This document shows positions 47,736 through 59,616 of a DNA stretch of 64,000 nt, piece after piece. How positions within the stretch are numbered: the first letter of the stretch is position 1; each line of letters opens with the position of its first letter. The notes under the pieces were generated by a model. The model was not told the DNA's origin. It did no database searches and saw nothing but the letters and a program-made list of their open reading frames with translations. Source of the DNA: Phlebotomus papatasi (taxonomy: Eukaryota; Arthropoda; Insecta; Diptera; Psychodidae); the NCBI RefSeq assembly GCF_024763615.1, contig NC_077222.1, forward strand, positions 24,118,001-24,182,000. The letters are read 5' to 3'. A program made the translations under genes and the position numbers.

Positions 47736-47911
47736 TTACTTACTTACTTACGTAGCTGAAACATCCCTTTAAGAGACCGGGCCTCTTGTATACTAACCTC
47801 CGCTAGTCCTGGCGACCCAGAGAGCCCTAGCGTCCTGGCGTTCCAGGTTTCGCTCCAGAAACGTAGCATATGTCGCTGTAGAAAGGTCCGTCCTATAGGA
47901 GGCTCCTTCCC
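47736..47911 (-). mobile_element. 3'-end fragment of an RTE-like non-LTR retrotransposon
   Basis: On the minus strand, a GC-rich segment of about 160 bases ends in a short microsatellite tail, GTAAGTAAGTAAGTAA (47751-47736). A 5'-truncated 3' end with a simple tetramer tail is characteristic of RTE-clade non-LTR elements. The base composition (GGTCGCCAGGACTAGCGG) is unlike its surroundings. No reverse transcriptase sequence remains. Assignment is by general resemblance. Confidence 0.45.
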
Positions 47912-50900
47912 CTAAGTAATTTACGTGTGCATAAGTATATCAGATTATTTTTCATATTTTCTTTTTTGCAACTACCACAAACCCTCTTAATAAAGCATAC
48001 AGAAAGATCAATTTCGATAAAACCCTTTTTATTTATTTTTTTGTTAATTAATAATTTAATTCTACATCGATATGCGTGTACCTCCCTAAATTAAAACGTG
48101 CCAGACTTTTCGGGAATCAATCGGAAATGCTTTAATAATAGCAAACATTAATCTGCGCGACAGAGTGACAATTAGGTAGACAAATCCCAAAATCCGATTT
48201 GACTTTGCAGATGTGTACCAAAGTGGAAGTTGGGGAGATGGTTGGGTATCACTTTACATAAAATATAGAACTATGAGGATTATTTGCATAAATCAATACT
48301 TTAGTAGGTCGACTTCTTGAATATTGAATTGCTCTCACTTGAATATATTGCAAAGTCCTAAAAATATAGTTGAGTTGCGATTTTTGCTTCTCACGAGAGG
48401 ATGAAAGATAGACTTCGCAAGGAAGTGAAGTGGGAATGTTCGTATTTCTTTTTTTCTCTGAGGTACAAGTAGGTACTATAACTGAGTTATAGAAATTCAC
48501 TTAAAGAAATATGTATATTTTGACTTCCATGTCCCACTTTTGAGTGTAGTCAGCAAAAAAAAAGCAGAAATTGTAATGGATTTTTAGGTGGTAGGAGGTA
48601 TACAGGGGTAGTAGGTTGAATTCGGTAATTCAGTCACATTCCCTGATTGTATCATGTGGGGCAAAATATGAGGTGGGGACTGTGTTCTGTACTGAGAATG
48701 GCTGGTACTGATGATGAATTGCAGTGCCTGGAAGAAGTGTGGCAACCGTGCCAATCACATATATAGTTCGTGTAGTATTGGGATTTCTTTTATGGAAGCC
48801 GGGATGTGGAGTCAGGGTAGTAGGGGTTGAAGTGGGCATTCATACTAGTACAGAGATGCCACGTAGTACTATCGAAATACTATGGTAGAGCTGAATTTGC
48901 ACTCGAGCACATACAGTGATATGTTCTCACTATGGGGGCCAGTGTCTGGTTCGAAGGGTGGACTTTCTGGGGTGCATTCACATCGTGTTTGGGCCAGTGT
49001 GAAAGTTCAAGGGGAGATTTTTCAACATTTGCGAGAGCAAGAGCGCGAGGGCTTTTCCTCTCAACGACGACGGGGGTTGTCTGGAAATGGTATTCTCAGA
49101 ATGATTTTCAGACGGTTTCCCATGCGCCGACGCACTACGGACCCCGTAGACATCAACCCCTCTGAAACGTTGTCGTTCCAGAGACCGATCCCTTACCCCG
49201 GGTAACCCCTATTCATAGCTTTCAGTCCTAATACAGGGGCAATTGTGTAGAACAGACAGACATTGGTATTGTTGGCTTATGCATGTTTGAGTGAATTCAT
49301 GGTGTGTGGATTCTTCTCCCCCCTTCAATTTTCCACCCTTGAAAATTACACATTTTGTAGTACGAGATTTCCACTATGAGCGCCATATTTGTCCTCTCTG
49401 CCGTGAACGCAATCAAGTGCTAAGGTCCAAAAAATGCCTCAAAAACGTTACTATTCCTCCATAAAATTCCAATTAACCCGCTACGATAGTTGCTAGTGAA
49501 GACGGTTTTCCTCCAGAGTGCCGACTACTCCGTAGAATTGAGGGACCGCTAAACCTCGTGAGTTGAAATGTTGGGTGAACATGTGAAAAGGCATCAAATG
49601 GATACCCATTGCCAAAAATTCAATGAAAAATCGTGTAGTTTTTTTGTGAATAAGTGAAAGCCTTGCCGTCTCAACAACCTATTCCCGGGGGTTAAATGTG
49701 TGACAGCTCAAGTACTGGCTGCTTCTTCCTCCGAAGTAAAAAGGTAATCAGGCAAGGAGGAGTCATCCTTTTTTTTTTGCTCCTTGCATCTCTCAGACCC
49801 TTAGTCATCTCGAGTGGCTGCCACGACATTGAGGGATGATGCTCGGTCGTGGTACTCAATGGATATAACCCAACGTCATCATTTGTGGGTGGATGGGCTG
49901 AAATATGTGTTTTGTACATCAATGTCTTCTCATGCTGCCGATTCATGGTGGAAAATTACAGTTATTATCGCCAAGTTGGGTGGGATTTCCCCATGCAATA
50001 GAAAAGGGGATGGAGAATGTGACAGTGTTAATCAATTTATTCCAAAATTTTTCCATCAAATTTATATTTAGAGAAGATGGGAGAAGAGGAAAATTGCTCA
50101 AGTTTAAATGAGCTTAGAGAGATACCTCATTATATTGCCAAAATCATCCATTTAACACTGTGGGGAAGGTCCTATCAATTTTCTCAACAACCTGTCATTT
50201 ATTCAGCTAAAGACACTTGATAAACAAAATTTGTAATCCGTCGCAGAGATTAGTCTTTAAGTGCTAAGGCACCTTTAGGTCTAAAGGTTGAAACTCGCAA
50301 ATTTGTTAAGCCTCTCGGAAATTTCAGACTTTTAATGGGCTATGATGAGACTTCTCCAAGTACCTAAATCCAAAATAAATTCAGAAGCTGTAATTAAAAA
50401 CCGTAAATCTTACCTTATTTGCAGTTAAGCATAATTTTATAATTAGGTCCCTAATCATTATATTGCATATCATTTATTTTTACGAATGTTATGGAAAACT
50501 TTTTATAATTGTTCTTGAGTTCTTTTAATTGATTAAGTTTCACGTGACGATAAATCTCATTGAATTTAAAGAGTTATTCTGTTTGTATGACACGTGATAC
50601 GATTTGATTAATAAATTTATGAAATCATTAAAAGTTCAATTTTATTAAATCTATTAATGGCTTGACTATTTATAGTTCAAATGAAGTATTACCAATTTAT
50701 CACTTTAAATAAATTATGCTATTCCGTACTAAACAGATTCCCCTGGGTGTTATTAACTGTTGAATTCAAAAGCAAATAGGAAAACTGTGCAATATTTCGG
50801 ACAGATTTCATATAAGCATCAATGTTCTAACTTATAAATGAAATATATTTAACATAAGCAAGTATAGGGGGTCAGCAATATTTACACCAGAGGTGCTGGC

Positions 50901-51329
50901 CAGAAAGGAGACGTCACATCTCAAATGTTTAGGCTTACTCTAGCATAACATTTATTGCTATAAGGCGGGAAATATAAGTCCAACATAATATTAATTATTT
51001 GCATATTATATCGGACACTTTGTCCGATATTTAATACATCTTGTGTGAAACATCGTGCAGCAAGTTTCTAGATGTTCCTTGTATTTTAAAGATTTTTCAC
51101 AGCATTCCGCTCAGAATGTTGGCGCTTTGGTTTTTCTCTTCGATTGTACAACCTCTATACATTAAAAAAATTAAAAGTTTTAGGAAATTAGAGAGACAAA
51201 ACAAGTGGACGATATTAGAAGCATAATCACATTCACTGGTAAATCGTATACAAATTGCATATTTTTCACAGGAAAAAGATAAGCAACCTGGAAAATTTTG
51301 CTTTAGGTCCAAGGAATTAATCACTGTTA
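47912..51329. other. Large unique island, CpG-rich at 48.9-49.2 kb; no confirmed exon
   Basis: The longest element-free block in the right half. At 48880-49210 the sequence is CpG-rich (GAGAGCAAGAGCGCGAGG; CCCATGCGCCGACGCAC), as in insect promoters or 5' exons. ORFs exist on both strands (48882-49205 plus; 48630-48839 and 49692-49946 minus; 49814-50071 plus). None shows a domain, and I cannot join any of them into a gene. A plus-strand donor-like site CCGG|GTAACC falls at 49201. From 50180 on, the DNA is AT-rich. Confidence 0.35.
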
Positions 51330-51527
51330 GGGGCAAGTGGGGCAACTTTGAAATTGGGATTTTTCACCTATTTTTAAATACAATTGACCCTTATCGTGAT
51401 ATAATTTAGCTGCACAAACAGATTGAGAAGCTAAATTATATCACGATAAGGGTCAATTGTATTTAAAAATAGGTGAAAAATCCCAATTTCAAAGGTGCCC
51501 TACTTTCAAAGGTACCCCACATCCTCC
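51330..51527. mobile_element. TAGGGG-type hairpin with a perfect stem of about 65 bp
   Basis: TA (51328-51329), GGGGCAAGTGGGGCAACTTT ... GTACCCCACATCCTCC, TA. From TTTGAAATTGGGATTTT inwards to ATAATTTAGCT, the left arm is complemented without mismatch by the right arm around a 17-base loop (GCACAAACAGATTGAGA). 198 bases, the same length as the related element at 55523. Confidence 0.88.
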
Positions 51528-52699
51528 TAACCTAAATTTGGACCCTGTTTGAAGAATATTAAGAGTATTATTTAAAAGAAAAATATCGATGGAAAATCAA
51601 TGGTACCAATGGAGACTTCATGAAAATGAAATATTGTAAATACACGAAGTTGTATTTTACATTTTTCGTAAGACCGTTTTCTCGCTGAAATATCAAAATA
51701 ATTTTAATTGAAATTATATTCCCAATTTTACAGATTTTTGTGTTAATACACGTATTCTAAGAACAAATAAAACAGAATAAATATGATTCCATAATTTTTG
51801 TTAATTCAATTTCAGTGTCCAACATTTCACTCAAAGTGATCGATATTTCAAGCTGTCTGAAATATTGTGCCGTTCATCTAAATAATTGAAATTACAAAAA
51901 TATGTGAAACTACTTAAAGATTTGTATTAATTACATAGATTTTTTTTAAAATAACATGCTTTTCACGTGTTAAAGAAATCATATCACTTATTTCTCAAAT
52001 ATTCAAAATTTTAACTTTCAATATCTTACTAGTAAATCCTCTTAGGATTCTCTTATCTGTACGTCAGAAATCTTATTCGTAATGACATTTAAGGAGACTC
52101 ACAAATACTAAATTAGGTACTCTACAAACGTCTATTCAAATTTCAGACTGAGAATAGAGAAATCATAATATTTTTAAAGAAAATTATCAGATTGTAAGTG
52201 GTAAGCCTTAATAGAACTAAATTAACAAAAAGTTCTTAAGTTCTTAACGTTTTTCTAATATTATAAGATCGAAATGTTGAAGACCTTAGCCGTCCTGAAA
52301 TAAAGAAAATCATGAAGTAAGATTTATTATACGAACATTTAGAGTTCCATTCATCGGGGAAAATCGTTAGGTACTTATGTTCATAAATAAAAAATAAATA
52401 AAATGAAAGAAAATAAAAAAAAGGTCTGTGTGAAAATTGAGTTTCGCTTCACCCTATTCTTTTTAGTTTTCAATACTAAAATATTCGATCACCACTCAAA
52501 GCGGTAAAATTAGGTAAAATCGAAAACTAGACTTCAATTTTATAAGCTTCCTAACGACCATATTTCGAAATTTATTTATTTTTCTATAAAATTTTAGTGT
52601 ACCAAAACTGAGTTTGAAACCTTTTTCATAATTAGTTTTATTCTTCTATATTTTCTCTCAGATCCAAGCTATAAACGCTTAAAGTTCGAAACTTTAAAA
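51528..52699. other. AT-rich DNA, no gene seen
   Basis: No ORF over 60 codons, no element ends. Confidence 0.45.
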
Positions 52700-52826
52700 G
52701 TGGAATACTTTTAGGCTTCACACATACTCTGTCTTCAAACACTATATTTTTCGCTTTTTACTTTAATGAATAAAGTAATAAGGGAATTCGAAGCCAGAGT
52801 ATATTCGAAGCCTGAAAGACTTCCCG
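52700..52826. mobile_element. Diverged hairpin related to 38114
   Basis: The right end CTGAAAGACTTCCCG, followed by TA, parallels the 38114 element. The left partner is GGAATACTTTTAGGCTTC. Inner arms pair CATACTCTG with CAGAGTATA. Confidence 0.55.
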
Positions 52827-52842
52827 TACTACCGCAATAGTA

Positions 52843-53435
52843 AGGGAGACTGGGGCAAAATTTGTCAAAACGAAAATTTCAATATTCACTATTTTCTAAA
52901 ATAAAAGAGGCTGAGGCTTGAAATTGTTATTATAGATAGCCTTCATGAACCTTCTTAAACTTACAAAGTTTCAAGGGATTCGAGGAAGGATTATGTAAAA
53001 TAAAAAATAATGAAATTTTGAGCCCTATTTTTCGAATATTTGGCTTACAGAAAATATCAATACTGATTAGCTCAATTTAAGCAAATTTTTTCGTTAAGGT
53101 AGAGAAAAATTATCTTTGACAAAGTTGTAAAGGAATAAATTTCCGATAAAAATATGTCTATTTGATATTTTTAAAGTTTGCGAGAGTAAAACGTCACAAA
53201 TTATCCGAAAACTGACAAAATTTGCCCCAGCAATTTTGAGAATCTCCACAAAATCGACCTTTAGAAAATGATTCGAAAATCACATTTCTTTCGAGATAGA
53301 GGAAAATAGTCTTCTGCAATATTGTAGAGCAGTAAATTTCCTATAAGAATATGCGCATTATAAAACGTTAAAGTTTTCTCAGAGCTCGTGAAAGAATTAA
53401 ATATGCGTTTTGACAAGTTGTGCCCCAGTCTCCCC
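52843..53435. mobile_element. TAGGGG-type element, AGGGAGACTGGGGCAAAA ends
   Basis: AGGGAGACTGGGGCAAAA ... TTGTGCCCCAGTCTCCCC, TA on both sides (52841-52842, 53436-53437), 593 bases. An internal TTTGCCCCAG at about 53220 repeats the terminal motif. No ORF. Confidence 0.85.
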
Positions 53436-55187
53436 TACGTGAGGATAATTACTGAGATTGAAAAGACAATTTCTCAAAATATTTCACTTTTTTATTGTTG
53501 TCAAAAATATATTCTCATTTTGAGAAAAATATTTTTTTAATTAAATTTTCCATAAATTATTAAAAAATCCAGCAAATAATATTAAATAGGCATTTTAGGC
53601 AGTGTTTACTGTTCCTTTTTATATAAATTTTAATCTAATGCACTAAGTGTAATAAAATAAACTCCCAAAAACATTTCGATGAAACAATAGAAGAGTTAAA
53701 TTAACATGTTTTTCATTATATGCACTTTTGATAGTAAAAACTATAGAATTCTCAACTCATAATAACATGATAAAATCACTGTGAAGCAAGCTGTATAATA
53801 GAGCTAGATAATTTAAATAAATTATCTCATGGAATATACTTTGTGAAATATATTGCTCTAAAATTAATTTCAAGTGAAATTTATTTATTTAACACTCCTC
53901 AGACAAGCTAAAGTAATATTTACCGAGGAGAAAGGATACCCACAAGAAGTTTGTTTTTAAAAGAAGACATCTCAATTTCATGTTTGTTTAGCAATCTTGT
54001 ATTATTCAACAAAGTTTTTAGTAAATTATTGCTAAACATTTCAAAGAATATAAAAGCAGTATTACAGATGTAATTTATTATTTTAGAGGTCCTGCCATTT
54101 AGATGCGTTCTCTCAGAAAATCTGTTAAAGAAGTTAGATTGTGTAAAATACTTTAATAGAATTACTTCTCGTAATTAACCTAGACCAGAGTACATGGTGG
54201 TTTTGCCATCATTTGCCAAAGTACTCAGTCTCTGAGGGAAGTTTAGCAAAAAAGGTAAATAAAACGAAGTCAACATTCACCCAGAAATTGAATCCACAAA
54301 GAAGATGGGAAAGAGCTGAGAGGGAATAAAAGCTGGTTGTACGGGTAAACTTTTCCAGATTCCTCCCCCAAACATCTATATTCCAGTCAATTAAAAGGAA
54401 TTTCATATTTGTCCAAGTGGAAGATGAGTCTATCAGTTCAAGCTGTTGACACAGTTTGACAGCCCTCATCTTGCTACTGGAATAGATGCGTTGTATGCGG
54501 TGAAAATGGACCACTCCACGTCATCACCACTCAATTCACTTGGGACCGAATTAAATTTATCACTCAATTAAATTTTTGAGAGTGCATTGAAAATTGGTGT
54601 TGACAAACACATCAATCCATTTGGTCAAACCAGAAAGTCCTTCAACTGGAAAAATGTATATAGGCTAAAACCCTTTTTGTGCATTGAATTCTCCACTGAA
54701 GCATGAATTTCTGGATGCTACTTTTCCATTCGGAGAAGCTTTTGATGATGGGAACAGATACATACTTCCATTTTTGGTTGCTTTTTAGTTTTTCTTATAT
54801 TCAAGAGAAGACTTTTCTAAAGAACTGTATAGTATGGTGGGGTAACTGGATCGTTTTCCGAAGAGTGCTACTTAAACGCTTGTTTTTGGACTGATGAAAT
54901 TCTTTTTCACTTCTTCTAAATCCGTAGAATTATTCACTGTTTCACTCATAAACATAATAGAAAAAAATCAAAAATAATAAAAAAAGTTTATAAAATAATA
55001 TACTGAAATATACTGAAATATACTTTTAATAATTATTTAAAGTAGTTTTTTGTAAATGGCCAAATGAGCGAAACTATTTGTAAATGCATTTTGGTCTTAA
55101 TTTTTTCGATTCTATTTTTTATAGGTACTTATTTAACCTTATTAAATAGATGAAAAATTTTGTGGCTTTCCGTAACTTTAACAATTT
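53436..55187. other. AT-rich DNA followed by a unique island at 54.2-54.9 kb
   Basis: The island contains a 101-codon minus ORF (54209-54514) and a 63-codon plus ORF (54703-54894) with no recognisable domains or splice support. Confidence 0.35.
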
Positions 55188-55765
55188 CAGTGGTATTTTC
55201 GGAGGGGAAACTCCGTGCGGATGCTGAAACACTATTTGTGGAGTTTTCAACTCAAGATCATAAACTACCTCTTCTCCAGAGTTTTCGACTGGCTCCGTGT
55301 CTTCCTTAGTGGTCGAGTGTTATCAGTAATCAGTGGGTTTCGTTGGTTAGCGGCTGTTTTGCATTGGTGGGCAATTTTCAGGATTTTCATAAAAGATCTC
55401 AACAGATGCATTAAACACTCTTCAATTCGGGGACAACTGGTTGGAGAAGTGGTCCAAATTTCAAAAAAAATCTAAATTTCACTTAAAAATATTTTGATCT
55501 TGGATTGAAAACTTCACAAATAGGGGGAAGTGGGGCACCTTTGAATATGGGGCACCTTTGAAATTGCGATTTTTCTCCTATGTTTAAGTGGAACTGATCC
55601 ATATCATAATGTAATTTAGTTTCTCAATCTGTTTGTGCATCTAAATTATATCACAATAGGGCTCGATTTTATTTAAAAATCGGTAAAAAATCCTAATTTC
55701 AAAGGCGCCCCACTTCCCCCTAATGTTGCCGCATCCGGACGGAGTTTCCCCTCCGAAAACACCTG
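55188..55765. mobile_element. CAG-ended element with TTTTCGGAGGGGAAACTCCG termini, hosting another MITE
   Basis: CAGTGGTATTTTCGGAGGGG, then AAACTCCGTGCGG ... CCGGACGGAGTTTCCCCTCC, then GAAAACACCTG. 578 bases, including the complete 198-base hairpin at 55523-55720. The 86-codon ORF at 55215-55475 lies wholly inside the element and matches no transposase I recognise. Confidence 0.8.
55523..55720. mobile_element. TAGGGG-type hairpin, nested (sister of 51330)
   Basis: TA (55521-55522), GGGGGAAGTGGGGCACCTTT ... GGCGCCCCACTTCCCCC, TA (55721-55722). The loop sequence TTCTCAATCTGTTTGTGCA is the reverse complement of the loop in the 51330 copy, so the two sit in opposite orientation. Its stem is more decayed. 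Confidence 0.87.
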
Positions 55766-55861
55766 TAATCTACACCGCAATTTTGTACGGTATTTAACAT
55801 TTTCCATGATTTTAATTAGGTCTGAAATCTAGATTTAGATCTTGTTCAGATCTGCATATCT

Positions 55862-56070
55862 ACTTTTGAAATGGGGCACTTTTAAAATAGGGCTTTTATT
55901 TCTTTTTTTTTTTTATATGGCACTGAACTTTGCCTTATCATAATGTAGTCCAACTTTACAATTGTTTTCTGAAGCTAAATCATATCAGGATAAGGTCCGG
56001 TTCAATTTAAAAATAGGAGAAAAAACCCTATTTCAAAGGTGACCCAGTTGAAATGTGCCCCACTTGTCCC
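55862..56070. mobile_element. Truncated relative of the 51330/55523 hairpin
   Basis: ACTTTTGAAATGGGGCAC ... TTGAAATGTGCCCCACTTG, then TCCC. Inner arms contain CTTATCATAATGTAG and AATCATATCAGGATAAGG as in the sister copies. The left terminal G-run is missing. Confidence 0.7.
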
Positions 56071-56362
56071 TGAGCGAAACTTTCGGACGTGTATTATATG
56101 TTTGTATTCAAAGCTGGGGTTTTAAGTTCCATGTTCTATGAAATCAAGGAACACTTTTAATTTTTCTGAAAAGACTTAAGCATTAAAAGACTTCTAATTT
56201 TTGCGCCAGCTTTCAACCCATTCTGTGGGTCCTTTTCATTATCTCAATTAAACTTGTTTCACAAATTAAAATTCCATACTTCGTCTGCCTATACTGCACT
56301 TTGCGACTTTAACGTTTATTTAATATTATTGCATTAATTACAGACAAAATTTTTTAACTATA

Positions 56363-56577
56363 GGGGAGAGCAGGGAAGAATAGGCTACGTATAGTATTAG
56401 ATAGTGGTATCTTATAGTTTGCCTGCGAAGGAATATTGAGGAAACTACTCTTTATTCAAAATCTATACTTCCCTTCCTATTCATTGAAATATTTATCAGC
56501 CTCATATAAACATTTTTTGTACGAAGTATACGCAATTAAAAATCTCATTTGGTAGCTAATTCTACCCCGGTCTCCCC
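56363..56577. mobile_element. TAGGGG-type element, GGGGAGAGCAGGG ends
   Basis: GGGGAGAGCAGGGAAGAATA ... TACCCCGGTCTCCCC, TA at 56361-56362 and 56578-56579, 215 bases. Interior largely non-palindromic. Confidence 0.75.
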
Positions 56578-56625
56578 TATATATATTTTTTAAATTGTAT
56601 TCCTTATTGGCGTTCTCTTCATTAA

Positions 56626-57309
56626 GGGGTTACATGGGTCTCTCAGGTAAAAAAAATATGCCTTTTTATGATAATAAATTTATTGTGTCGAAAACATTTT
56701 TTAGAAATTCCAACTTTTGGGATATAAAAGAGTAACTTTAGAACAAAATGTAAAAATTTCGGAACCATTCATCAAAAAACAAACCTTGCGGTAGGCAGGA
56801 TTTCTCCCAGTATGTTCATCTGACATCTAAAAACCGAATATACTTTGTTAGAGGATTAGTTGGACTTGTGGATGAACGAAAGATTTTTGAGAAAAACAAA
56901 ATTTTGATTTTTGCCAAAAGTTTTTGTAAAAAAGCATCAATTTTACCCTATTTTTCAACACATTTTGTATTGTATAAATGGTTCTGATTAAAGGAAGTGC
57001 AAAAACCTTCATTCAAACACTGGATAATACTTCTCAAAACAAGTATGCACAATTTCAGAAAGATCGGTTCAGTAGACTCTGAGTAATCTTGACTACCGCA
57101 TTAAACGTGTTTTGAAAAAAACACGTTTAAAGTTTTTTCAACAATATACGCGCGCGGGCGGAATGCACAAATAAAACTGCTCTACCTCCGAGAGTTTTAC
57201 TCCGATTGACTTGAAATTTTCAGAAAATATTTTTCAAATGTTATACTATAAAATAAAAAATAAAAAATAAAAAAATGATTTTTTTGACCTGAGAGACCCA
57301 TGTAACCCC
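56626..57309. mobile_element. Element with GGGGTTACATGGGTCTCTC ends, copy 1
   Basis: GGGGTTACATGGGTCTCTCA ... TGAGAGACCCATGTAACCCC with TTAA on both sides (56622-56625, 57310-57313), 684 bases. TTAA suggests piggyBac, but the adjacent relative only keeps TA, so the superfamily is open. Contains a CGCGCGGGCGGAATGC patch at 57150. Confidence 0.83.
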
Positions 57310-57328
57310 TTAACTCAGTCTTCGTTAT

Positions 57329-58006
57329 GGGGTTACATGGATCACGCACACTGAGAAAACAGCATTTTGGCTTGACATCTTTTTACAAGATAATAAGAAA
57401 AAATATTGAATTCGAGCTCTTAATCATATAAATGTACAACATTTTAACAATCTGAAATTTTCATTTAAAAATTCAGCCGTTGGTATCGTATTGTTGGTGG
57501 GTAAGATTTCTTAAAGTATGTTCATCTGACGTCAAAAAACTGAATATTTCCTGTTAGTTGATGAGTTAAACTCGTACTTGAGCAGTAGATTTTTTTCTTG
57601 ATCGCAACTTATTTTACAAGACCAAAGTGGTGTAAAATATACCGATTTTTTTTTGTAGAGAATTCCCCCAAAAATCCAAATTTCACATAAAAAAAGTATT
57701 ACCGTTCATGTACGAGTTTAAGTCATAGGTTAACAGGAAATATTTAGTTTGTTGACGTCAGATAATTGTACTCTGAGAAATCTTGTGTACCAAAATGTTT
57801 GTTTTTTCAAAAAAAAAGAGCTCCGAAAACCAGGTCGCAAAGGCTGAATTTTTAAGATTTTTAAATGAAAATTTCATAAAATATAGTTAAAGTATAGTTA
57901 ATATAATTAAATATAGTTAAATTAAAATTTATTATGTTGAAAAAAAAATTAGAGGAAATATGATGTTATTTTTAGTCTTTTCGATCAACGTAACCCACGT
58001 AATCCC
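57329..58006. mobile_element. Relative of the previous element, directly adjacent (copy 2)
   Basis: GGGGTTACATGGATCACGC ... AACCCACGTAATCCC, 678 bases, 19 bases after copy 1 and of almost equal length. Both contain GTATGTTCATCTGACGTC-like and AAACTCG...GAGTT-type blocks at similar offsets. Ends and body are more decayed than in copy 1. Confidence 0.7.
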
Positions 58007-59616
58007 TTAATAAACACACTTTTAGAGTCTTTTAATTTGAAAAGTACGAATTCCCTAGGGAACATCGGAAGAACTACAACTACATAGGACTCTGTTAGAT
58101 ACATAATTCAAAGTATAAAGATAGGCATCAATTTTTATTCATAATTATAATAATTCAATCGCTTTTCAAGCATTTATGTACACAACGATGATGAATCCAT
58201 CTCCCTTGACGATGACCACAATTTAAAATATATTGAAATGAGATCCAAAAACCTGTTATGAAGCTTTATTTTCCGTCTTGTGAAGGCTAACTCATACCCT
58301 CGGAATGGCATTCTTTCCCAACTCTGCCAACCCCCATGTTCTAACAATTTCCCTTTTTAATACCTCCGCTATTCCCCACAAACTTTTCCATATAATGAGC
58401 TTTCTGTGCACATCGTCTGCTTACAAGGAAAATTTCCTTCAAAGACATCGCTTATGAAAATATTTTCATCATTCCTAATTAGAGAATCTCCTGTGATGTC
58501 TCTGTTCTGGTTCTGGGGATCATGTTGACTTCTAAAAATTTTTTTTTGTGCTGGGCTTTAGTAAAAAGTTGAAAGCACGCGGTAATCGCTTGACAGGGTT
58601 TCCCTAATGGAGAAAAAATCGAGGTGAGATGGTTGACTTGGGGGAAAAAAAACGAATGATATGAAAGATGAAAATACCGAAAATTTCCCATCAATATCAA
58701 TATGTACATGTGCGTGTATAAATACTGGGACAGAGAATATTTTGATTAAAAGAGAATACAAGCCATTGGAGAAAGATCATGAGCGGAGGGTGTGAGGATA
58801 TCAAAACGCTAATGGGGAGCTTATGAAAGTCACCCACGCATTATTTTGACTTCCGGCTCTGACTGAATTTTCCAGTTAGCTTCCATAAACCATCCAAACA
58901 GATACACAACCCACCCATAAATATTGTATGTGCTTAGATAAAAAAGAAAGCTTCTGGTGGTTTTTCAGTTCAACGCACACCATTTAAATTGTTTTACATG
59001 GAAAATTATGCTATTATACCACCAAGCAAAACGAAATGTATAAAAATTATTACTCAAAGCTTCAATTGAGAGGGGAATTCAACCCCTTTTTTCCAGTATT
59101 TCACTGAATTTTCACGCATCTTTCTCAACCAGGATGCACGGGTAGGTTGGAAGGGAAATTACTACAAAAGAATATTCCGGAGGCAGAAAAAAAAATTCAA
59201 ACTGAGCAATTTCCGAGCTTTTTTTCCCTCACGTAACATAAAAAAGTCTAGCATCTCTCTTCTTGTGTGAATACGATAAAAACGAGTTGACTGTGCAATA
59301 TTAAAATGAATTTGCTTTTTAATATGATTTATACATTACTGAGGTTAATTTATGTGAAATTTATTCTTTGGAAAAGAAATCTCTCCAAATGTACAAAACC
59401 AGAACCAGACAGTTTTTGTGGTATTTTTGGAATGGCTGCGATATATCCCAATCTAAAAGACTATTTCATTTCATGTCAGGAGAGTAGCATTGAAATTATG
59501 CAATTTTCTTAAATAAAATATAAAAATACATAAAAATATGCAAGTTATGCAATTTGACTGAAAGTGCTGAAGAGAAAAAGAATATAAATAATATTGGATA
59601 ATTCATTTTTTCTCTA
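58007..59616. other. Unique island, no gene recognised
   Basis: Element-free, moderately complex DNA. Minus ORFs at 58479-58709 and 58558-58761 overlap each other in different frames, and the plus ORF at 59306-59512 has no domain. Nothing supports an exon. Confidence 0.35.

Noticed and set aside
55215..55475. 86-codon hydrophobic ORF as a membrane-protein gene
   Set aside because: It lies wholly within the terminal-repeat element 55188-55765, starts inside its inverted end and has no splice or domain support.
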